DNA from: Brassica napus | Lineage: Eukaryota > Streptophyta > Magnoliopsida > Brassicales > Brassicaceae | DNA: 64,000 nt | NCBI RefSeq assembly: GCF_020379485.1 | Contig: NC_063436.1 | Coordinates: forward strand, 38,383,512 to 38,447,511 | Direction of reading: 5' to 3' | Part shown: positions 56,894-64,000 of the stretch, piece by piece | Numbering within the stretch: the stretch's first letter is position 1 | Layout: every line of letters begins with the position of its first letter | Translations under genes and position numbers: made by a program | Notes under the pieces: generated by a model | What the model saw: the letters and a program-made list of their open reading frames with translations, nothing else | Database searches by the model: none | Told to the model about the DNA's origin: nothing

Positions 56894-58473
56894 TGTTGTG
56901 GGAACCGAAATTCGCACTGTCGATTTCCGTTTAAATAAGGAAACTAAGAAAACCCTAGTTTCCCAGAGGACCCGGATATCTGTTAATTACCACACGTCAA
57001 GCAATCAGAACACGAGAATAACAACGATAAAAATAAGAAATCGAAAAGAGAGCAAAATAGATCTTATTCCGAATCTGCGTATGAGCGTTACAACAAGGTA
57101 TAAGCCTGGGCTCGAGAGCTGTCGGCGAGATTCCTAGTTCTAGCAACCCTAAGACGGCTAAACCTAATTGAGTCGCAGCTCGAAATAACAAAAACGGAAA
57201 GTTGCCTAAATCGCTCTAAGTGCTAAGTTTGCTCTGAAAAAAGTTCCTCCCTTCTGCTCCTCGCCTAGGACTCCTTATATACTAGCTCCAAGGTCGGTTT
57301 ACGCTTTTACTCTTCTGCCCTTAAGCCGTCATAGCATAAAAATGGAGATATTCCATTTTTCCCGATCTTCACAATTATCTTCAAAACTTCCGTATTTATC
57401 CGCGGAAACTTGACATTTATCCTTCTTCGCGGGCCAAGCGCGAACCATGCTGTGGTTCACGGGCTTTTGGTTAGGAAAAATCGTAGGATGGGCCTCGAGT
57501 CGTGTTTTAGGTCCCTTTGGGCCGTCTTCCGACTCGACACGTTTACTACGAGTTTTCCGCGGTTTCTAATCCGCGAAGTTTGATCGATGAATTAGAATAG
57601 CGGGAAACATAGACTGAGCTTGCTACGGTCTTCGGGAGATAGCATTCGAAGGTTTGACGAGAATGCAAGGACTGGTGTCGTATCGATGTTCGGAAAGGTT
57701 CAATCGCTACACAGCGACCGAACTTTGGCTCGAGCCCGGTCGCTATGTAGCGACCGAGCGAAACGAGTGCTCGGTCGCTACGTAGCGACCGAGCTTTGGC
57801 TTGAGCTCGGTCGCTACGTAGCGACCGAGCGGGACGATCGCTCGGTCGCTACGTAGCGACCGAGCTTTGGCTCGAGCTCGGTCGCTACGTAGCGACCGAG
57901 CAGGACGATCGCTCGGTCGCTACGTAGCGACCGAGCTTGGCTGAGCTCGGTCGCTACGTAGCGACCGAGCGGGACGATCGCTCGGTCGCTACGTAGCGAC
58001 CGAGCTTGGCTGAGCTCGGTCGCTACGTAGCGACCGAGCGGGACGATCGCTCGGTCGCTACGTAGCGACCGAGCTTTGGCTCGAGCTCGGTCGCTACGTA
58101 GCGACCGAGCGGGACGATCGCTCGGTCGCTACGTAGCGACCGAGCTTGGCTGAGCTCAGTCGCTACGTAGCGACCGAGCTTTGGCTCGAGCTCGGTCGCT
58201 ACGTAGCGACCGAGCGGGACGATCGCTCGGTCGCTACGTAGCGACCGAGCGGGACGATCACTCGGTCGCTACGTAGCGACCGAGCGGGACGGACGTTCAG
58301 TCGCTGCGTAACGACCTGTTTCGAGCTTTCGTCGGACGTCTCGATTCTTTCTTCCGCCAAGCTTTTTCGTAAGGAAGAATCTATTTCGAAAAGTACTCTT
58401 CGGAGAAACTCTTATTTTCTTCTTCGAACGTTTTGAATGTTTAAATTTGTCGTAACCGTTTTTGACCCCAACA
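56894..58473 (-). repeat. 3' LTR of a Tat-clade gypsy element
   Basis: On the minus strand the LTR starts TGTTGGGGTCAAAAACGG (58473) and ends TTTCGGTTCCCACAACA (56894). A polypurine-type CTGGGGGGCTAAC (58474-58486) abuts its start. A minus-strand TATA box TATATAAGG lies at 57273-57281. The U3 region is filled by a palindromic array (57705-58320). The partner LTR is beyond the right edge, so age cannot be estimated. Confidence 0.88.
57705..58320. repeat. Array of about 18 perfect or near-perfect palindromes in LTR U3
   Basis: A unit of about 35 bp, each holding TCGCTACGTAGCGA extended by CTCGG and CCGAG to a 24-base perfect palindrome, is repeated head to tail. Spacers alternate between CTTTGGCTCGA / CTTGGCTGA and CGGGACGATCG. 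I count 15 copies with the exact core, and variants at both edges (TCGCTACACAGCGA, TCGCTATGTAGCGA, TCGCTGCGTAACGA). Each unit could form a cruciform in DNA or a hairpin in RNA, or be a dyad binding site upstream of the LTR promoter. Confidence 0.95.
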
Positions 58474-58705
58474 GTTAGCCCCCCAGCCCGTTAGAGTTGT
58501 GACTCTAGCGGGCGGATAGATGACTTTGACAAGGTTAAGTGTATTGGACGAAATTTACAGTTAAAACTCCGCGGAAAAAAGTTGTCGAGGCGACATTCCG
58601 AACCCATACTTCTATAAGTAGTGAGCTCTTGTCATTCATTCTCTTCACACCTTTCCTCCTTCATTTTCTTCAAAACCTCTCTAGTTTCATAACTTTCCTT
58701 TCAAC

Positions 58706-59944
58706 ATGTCTTCCTCCCAAGGTGATAAGAAGGATTCCGACGTCGAGATGGGTGAGGCCACCTCTCTGGCTCCGGTTCCAACTTCTCCGGCGGAAGTGCC
58801 GGCTTGTGTTGCCGGTCATCTTTCTTTCCGAGAGAAACTAGTTCGTCGCCAAGCCGAGAAAGAATTGGCTCAGACTGGCTCCGAGTTCCCGTCTTCCTCC
58901 GCGCAGGTCGTTGCCCCGTGTCACGGGACCGGCTTCGCGGCTCTTTCCCCGCAAGTCCTACCTGCGGGATCTTCCACGACTCCGATCCTCGTCGAGGACA
59001 AAGAGAAGGCCGCTGACTCTATGCCTCCGCCTCCAGCCAGAAAAGAAATCGTTCTGGCATTGCGTGCTCCTAGCGCTGTCCAGGCTACTCAGCCTAAGAG
59101 TCGGAAGAGGAAACTGGCCAAGAGCGGTGACGGGGAGACTTCGCAGCGAGGTGGGTCGAGCCTAGCGTCGGGACTTCGCGGAAAGGTTTGTTTCTTGTTT
59201 GAATTCTCGATCGTCTGTCGTGCATTCTTTTCATGGACTTAGTCTTAAGAATTTTTTTGTTCGCAGTTCATATCGTTGATCGATGGGATGATCAGCGAAT
59301 GTGGTTCTGAGACCAGTCGTCTTTCCGGGGAGTTGGTGGAGCTTCAGGGCAGATGGTCCGAAACCGAGGCTATGTTGACGGCTGTCGAGGACTCTCACTC
59401 TGCGAAAGTGTCGAAGCTCGAGGTTGCGATAGGAGAGCTTGAGAGGGACCTCGGGAAGACGGCGAGTTCCTTGCTTAAGGAAAAGAAAACCAGGAAGGCC
59501 AAATCCTCGGAGGTGCGTCGACTCCAGCGTCAGATCGAGAGTGACGCTGGACTAGCGCGCCGCGGGATCCAAGAGGCTACGGATGCCCTTCGTGCGGAGT
59601 TTCAGGCTCGCTTGGCGAAGATTTCTGCTTCCCTGGGTTCCCTCGAGCGTATCCGGAGCAGGGATTTCGCTTTGGCGACGATTGAGGGCGGGATGGCCGT
59701 GGTTCGGTCGTTCCAAAGTGAGACTCCCCCGACCTTGGAGGCCGAAGAGGCCCGACTGTCCGGCTGCAAGGGAGATATGGCGGCCGAGGATGGCGATTTC
59801 GATCTCATCCTGGCCGACCTAAAATCCGCTTGCTTCCTTCCGACGTGTCCAGAAGACCCAGAGGGGAAAGATCCGATGGTCGGAGAGAACGGAAGCGACG
59901 TGGCTCCAGGCTCGGACGAGGCGGCGGGTGAAGAGGGAGCGTAA
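58706..59944 (+). CDS. Antisense extra ORF of the Tat element, coiled-coil protein
   Basis: Two exons, 58706-59185 and 59267-59944 (donor GTTTGT, acceptor TTCGCAG), join in frame to 385 residues on the strand opposite to pol. The first half is Ser/Pro-rich with a basic QPKSRKRKLAKSG patch that may be a nuclear signal. The second half is a long predicted coiled coil (about residues 165-290: ELVELQGRWSETEAMLTAVE, LEVAIGELERDL). The end is acidic. Tat-lineage elements are known to carry extra ORFs between integrase and the 3' LTR, sometimes antisense, with unknown role. An upstream TATA-like or leader region would lie in 58490-58705. The frame is open and GC-rich like pol, so it may be under selection. 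Confidence 0.72.
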
Positions 59945-61032
59945 GTTCTGAGGGTGACTTGGGTTAGATCTCTTGCGAGAGATTTGTTTTTTTTTTTTAT
60001 GTCTTTATGCTTCGGCCTTGAACGGCCTTGTTTGTATTTCGGGACTGGCCGTGTGTGGCTTTGAATCCCTGCCGCTCCGCGGCTTTATGGTATGATAATC
60101 GGATAACGTTTTTTATGAATTTGTGAATAGTGGGGAGGAAGGTGATGAGTTGTCGTCTCATATCCTTCTTCGATTGTGAAATGTTTTATTCGAGACCTGT
60201 TTCGAGAGTTCTTCCGCGAGATGTGAACTCTGCGGGGGCGCTGAAGGTATCGAACGTAAACATAGAGGCGTGGTTTAAGAATCTCTTATCTTTTGATATC
60301 ATGCCTTTGAGATGTTAGAGACCAGTGCGCTGGGTTTAGGGCAAGACCTAGGTTTACTTTCGGTTTAAGGATTGTGCGGTGACTAACCGGCTATCGTTTT
60401 TCCTGTCGCGATTTCTTCCTGATTCGTATCGATGTAAAGTCCGCGAAAAGTTCTCGGCTTATACGACTTGTTTGATACGAATCGAGCATCTCTCCGGAGA
60501 CCGGAAGTGCTAGACCAAAATTTCGGATTTCTTTTATAGCGCTATTATCCTTGTGTCGGATGTAAGAGAGTCATCTCCATGAGATGGCTATGTCTGTTTA
60601 GGACGTTTGTGAGTTCGATGTGATCAGCATCGGACTTGGTGGCGTGTGCCGTTGTTTTGATTAATTTGCGCAAAATAAATGTTAATGTGTGCATATATGT
60701 GTCTTTTTGCGGAGATTTCGTTTGCTCGGAAGAAATCAATTTTGAGGCATCTTTTGCGACGTCTCGCGATGCTAAAGGTTCGATTCTCCCAAGCGGCCGA
60801 CCAATTTCCGAAGACCTCGTTGCGATTTCGCGGGTGAGGATGTTTTGATAAGTCGAAAACACCAAAAGTGCGGTAAGAAGTTTTTCGATTTTTTGGGAGT
60901 ATACGAGTATACGTACCCACTCCCCCCTTTTTAATAAGGGAGGACAGCTGAATTTGCCTTTCGGCAAACTGCCTACGTACTCCTTGCGGAGATCAAGCCG
61001 TCTCGTAGTTCAGTGATTGCGAGTTGGTTCGT
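59945..61032. other. Spacer between antisense ORF and pol end
   Basis: Contains the 3' UTRs of the two convergent genes. A T-run lies at 59987-59999. Short frames on both strands (60130-60318, 60545-60967) lack any family motif. I see no gene. Confidence 0.5.
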
Positions 61033-64000
61033 TTAGTGATAGTATTTTTTGAGATGCATCGCATTCCAGGTTCTAGGGATTTTTATGCCCTGCATGTTGG
61101 CTATTTCGTAAGAACCTGGTCGGACGACTTTTTCGATTTTATAGGGACCTTCCCAGTTTGCTCCGAGTTTTCCCGCGTTTCGTTCAGCGGTGTTTTGGAA
61201 GACTTTGCGAAGGACCAGATCTCCCTGATTGAACCTTCGGTTCCGTACGTTGGAGTTATAGTATCTCGCAGCGGCGTGCTGGTAGTTTTGAATTCGGATG
61301 AGCGCTCGATCCCGGCGTTCGTTAATGAGGTCGAGATCGTCCAAGAGCATAGCATTGTTGAGTTCCTCTCGTTCGGGTAAGAACCTTCTTCGAACACCGG
61401 GAAATTCTACTTCTGCGGGAATCATGCACTCCGCGCCGTATACCAAGGCGAAGGGAGTTTCTCCCGTTGCTCGCCTTGGGGTGGTACGGTGAGACCAGAG
61501 GACTCCCTCGAGTTCGTCGGCCCATCTACCTTTTTTGGCCTCCAAGCGTTTCTTCAGTCCGTCGAGAATGGTCTTGTTGATTGTTTCAGCCTGTCCGTTG
61601 CACTGCGGATATCTGGGAGTTGACTTGTTGAGTCGTATCTTCCACTTTTCGCAGAATGCCTCGAATCGGGTGGAAATAAATTGAGACCCGTTATCGGTTA
61701 CGATTTCGTAAGGAACTCCATGCCTACAGATGATGTTTTTCCATACGAAATTCTCGACTTGGACGTCTTTTATACTTGCGTACGAGTCCGCCTCTACCCA
61801 TTTTGAGAAGAAATCGGTAAGGACTAGAAGGAAACGCTTTTGCTTTGAATTATGCAGAGGTCCGACAATATCCATGGCCCAGCGCATAAAGGGATAAGGC
61901 GACGTGATGGAGGAAAGAACTTCGGCGGGTTGTCGGATAGTTGGCGCATGCCTTTGGCATTTTTCGCATTTTCGTGCGAATTTTTCGCAATCTCCGATCA
62001 TTGTTGGCCAATAGTACCCGTGGCGTTTGATTTTCACGGCTAGTGATCTTCCGCCGGAATGGTTGCCGCATGAGCCGGAATGTATTTCCTCCATTACTTT
62101 CCTCGCCTTTTCCCCTTCCAGGCACGTCAGGAGCGGTCCGGAGAATCTCCACTTGTAGATTTCGCCGTCCACTGTTACGTAGCGTGCGGCCTGTGTTCGG
62201 ATCTTGCGAGCTGACCATTTTTCGGCGGGCAGTTGCCCGTCGATAATGTAGTCTCGAATCGTCTGAAGCCATGGGGTATCACAACCGTAATCGGATTGCT
62301 CCGATGGTGGTGGTATCGTAATCTCTTCTTCCTCGTCGTCTTGACCCTCTATGAGATTGACAATGACTGGGGGTCCGATACTCGGATGTTCGATGAACTC
62401 GACCGGAATTACCCTTTTGAGTCCTGGATCGGAACTTGATGCTAAGGCCGCGAGGGCGTCCGCCTGGACATTCTCGGAACGGGGGATCCGGGTAAGGGCG
62501 AAACAGTCGAAGTCTTGAGCTAGACCTTGGACCAGTTTGAGGTACGCGTCCATCCGTTCGTCTCTGGCTTCATATTCTCCGCTGAATTGACTGGCCACTA
62601 ACTGGGAGTCGCAGTAAGCGTGGAGATTGCGTATTTTTAAGCCGTGAGCCAAACGTAGACCTGCGATCAATGCTTCGTATTCGGCCTCGTTGTTTGAGGC
62701 ATGGAATTCCAGTCTGAACGATTGTTCCAGGATCTCGCTTGTTGGAGATGTGAGACGGATCCCGATACCCGATCCTTGCTTGGATGAAGATCCGTCGACG
62801 TGGAGGAGCCAGGTGGAATTTGGTTCCTCGTTGGTTATTGCTCCCGTTGGAAGTTCGACCAAAAAGTCCGCGAGCACCTGTGATTTTGCGCTCGTCCTTG
62901 GTCGGTATTCGATGTCATACTCGCTCAACTCGACCGCCCACTTCGCCAATCGGCCTGATTGACTTGGGCTATGCAAAATTGTCCGTAAGGGAAAAGTCGT
63001 GAGGATAACAATCGTGTGGGATTGGAAATATGGTCGTAGTTTTCGGGCCGATGTTACGACCGCGCATGCCAATTTTTCCATCAACGGATACCTAGATTCG
63101 GCATCCAGCAAGGTTTTGCTTATGTAAAAAATAGGTTTCTGCTCCCCGCGTTCTTCCCTGATCAGGACTCCGCTTACGGCTGTTGCCGATACCGCGATGT
63201 ACAAGAACAAAGGCTCTCCTTCCACGGGTTTTGCGAGGACTGGAGGAGTAGCTAAATAACGCTTCAGCTGTTGGAAGGCGTTTTCGCACTCTTCCGTCCA
63301 TTCGAATTTTTTATTTCCTCGCAGGACGTCGTAGAAGGGCAGGCACTTATCTGTTGATCGTGAGATAAATCGGTTAAGTGCTGCGATTCTGCCGGTCAGT
63401 CTTTGGACTTCCCGTTTATTCTTTGGCGAAGCCATCTCGATTAGAGCGTTGATCTGTTTTGGATTTGCTTCGATACCGCGGTTGGTGACCAAGTAGCCGA
63501 GGAATTCTCCTGATGCCACGGCGAATCTGCATTTCGTCGGGTTGAGCTTCATGTTATGGGAATTTAGTTGTGCGAAACATTCTTCGAGATGTGACACGTG
63601 ATCCCTTGCTTTGAGGGATTTGACAAGCATGTCGTCGATATAAACTTCCATCGTTTTTCCGAGTTGTTTGGAGAACATTCGGTTCACGAGTCGTTGGTAA
63701 GTTGCTCCAGCGTTTTTGAGGCCGAAGGGCATTACCTCATAGCAATAGGTTCCGCGATCGGTAATGAACGCAGTCTTCTCACGATCGTCGGGATTCATCC
63801 TAATTTGATTATAGCCTGAGAAAGCGTCCATGAAGGATAGGAGTTCGTTGCCCGCCGTTGCTTCTACCAATCGATCGATATGTGGTAGAGGGAAGCTATC
63901 CTTTGGACATGCCTTGTTTAGGTCGGTAAAATCTACGCAAACTCGCCACTTCCCGTTTTTCTTTTTGACTACTACGGGGTTGGCGAGCCAGTCGGGGTAT
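61033..64000 (-). CDS. Tat-clade Ty3/gypsy pol (RT, RNase H, second RNase H, integrase), partial
   Basis: A long uninterrupted minus-strand frame enters from the right edge (YPDWLANPVVVKKKNGKWRV) and ends at 61033. Counting from the internal Met at 63870: RT with YIDD at residues 77-80; the original RNase H at about 215-300, where the catalytic Asp block reads LYIAVSATAVSGV; a second, archaeal-type RNase H from about 354 (WLLHVDGSSSKQGSG, NNEAEYEALIAG, YCDSQLV); integrase with CEKCQRHAP, MDIVGPL, TDNGSQF and GQAETINK; and a C-terminal GPYKIEK module. A second RNase H after a degenerate first one is the hallmark of the Tat lineage. No stop or shift is seen over about 990 codons, so this pol may be intact. 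Gag and protease lie outside the window. Confidence 0.93.
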   Translation of the reverse strand, partial: YPDWLANPVVVKKKNGKWRVCVDFTDLNKACPKDSFPLPHIDRLVEATAGNELLSFMDAFSGYNQIRMNPDDREKTAFITDRGTYCYEVMPFGLKNAGATYQRLVNRMFSKQLGKTMEVYIDDMLVKSLKARDHVSHLEECFAQLNSHNMKLNPTKCRFAVASGEFLGYLVTNRGIEANPKQINALIEMASPKNKREVQRLTGRIAALNRFISRSTDKCLPFYDVLRGNKKFEWTEECENAFQQLKRYLATPPVLAKPVEGEPLFLYIAVSATAVSGVLIREERGEQKPIFYISKTLLDAESRYPLMEKLACAVVTSARKLRPYFQSHTIVILTTFPLRTILHSPSQSGRLAKWAVELSEYDIEYRPRTSAKSQVLADFLVELPTGAITNEEPNSTWLLHVDGSSSKQGSGIGIRLTSPTSEILEQSFRLEFHASNNEAEYEALIAGLRLAHGLKIRNLHAYCDSQLVASQFSGEYEARDERMDAYLKLVQGLAQDFDCFALTRIPRSENVQADALAALASSSDPGLKRVIPVEFIEHPSIGPPVIVNLIEGQDDEEEEITIPPPSEQSDYGCDTPWLQTIRDYIIDGQLPAEKWSARKIRTQAARYVTVDGEIYKWRFSGPLLTCLEGEKARKVMEEIHSGSCGNHSGGRSLAVKIKRHGYYWPTMIGDCEKFARKCEKCQRHAPTIRQPAEVLSSITSPYPFMRWAMDIVGPLHNSKQKRFLLVLTDFFSKWVEADSYASIKDVQVENFVWKNIICRHGVPYEIVTDNGSQFISTRFEAFCEKWKIRLNKSTPRYPQCNGQAETINKTILDGLKKRLEAKKGRWADELEGVLWSHRTTPRRATGETPFALVYGAECMIPAEVEFPGVRRRFLPEREELNNAMLLDDLDLINERRDRALIRIQNYQHAAARYYNSNVRNRRFNQGDLVLRKVFQNTAERNAGKLGANWEGPYKIEKVVRPGSYEIANMQGIKIPRTWNAMHLKKYYH

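Noticed and set aside
57705..58320. Regularly spaced repeats resembling a CRISPR array
   Set aside because: Units are adjacent palindromes with two recurring spacer types inside a plant LTR. There are no unique spacers and no cas genes.
60545..60967. A 140-codon minus-strand frame downstream of pol
   Set aside because: It has no family motif and no start context, and it overlaps frames on the other strand. It lies in the 3' spacer of the Tat element.

Overview
This window is plant nuclear DNA. It is almost certainly from a Brassicaceae species, and Brassica or a close relative is my inference. The reasons are the plant-specific transposon families (CRM-like and Tat-like Ty3/gypsy, Ty1/copia, CACTA, PIF/Harbinger, hAT, L1-type LINE), tRNA-iMet-type primer sites, GT-AG introns, and fragments of plant genes that resemble Arabidopsis EDM2, phytyl ester synthase, a 14-3-3 protein and a DUF1191 protein. 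I see no intact host gene. The window is a graveyard of nested transposons, as in a pericentromeric or TE-rich block.

Layout: 1-2796 is the 3' part of a Ty1/copia element with its 3' LTR. 3053-9995 is a complete, young Ty3/gypsy element with a perfect ATTCC target duplication; its polyprotein frame runs through into the 3' LTR. 10220-10955 is a LINE end. 10956-12860 is an AT-rich degenerate repeat holding a tiny LINE insertion. 12877-14684 has relics of a phytyl-ester-synthase-like gene and a 14-3-3 gene. 14886-22986 is a minus-strand non-autonomous LTR element with very long LTRs and only a gag-like gene. 23916-24920 is a MITE-like element carrying E2F-type sites.

25232-37327 is a PIF/Harbinger element (Myb-like ORF1 plus DDE transposase). 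A CACTA element (27563-34233, AGA duplication) has jumped into the first half of its ORF1. The CACTA carries a TNP2-like gene lacking its catalytic core, an intact-looking Transposase_24-type gene, and a 121-bp-arm inverted repeat (27985-28244). Both arms of that repeat encode a piece of the N-terminus of EDM2, a host chromatin and silencing regulator. The hairpin lies just downstream of a duplicated copy of the transposase promoter and leader. This is the most interesting object in the window.

37579-38599 is a DUF1191 pseudogene. 38793-39020 is a 5'-truncated LINE with a target duplication. 41320-47177 is a decayed minus-strand Ty1/copia element with both LTRs. 47450-48030 is a hAT-type non-autonomous element. 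48308-48950 is a LINE-ORF1-like (DUF4283) fragment. 49664-56174 is a second, different CACTA gene pair (TNP2-like plus Transposase_24-like), broken by stops. 56894-64000 is the 3' part of a minus-strand Tat-clade Ty3/gypsy element: an LTR with an array of perfect palindromes, an extra gene in antisense orientation, and a long pol frame running off the right edge.

These parts do not form one pathway. They are layered insertions, and the order of events can be read from nesting, target duplications and LTR divergence.
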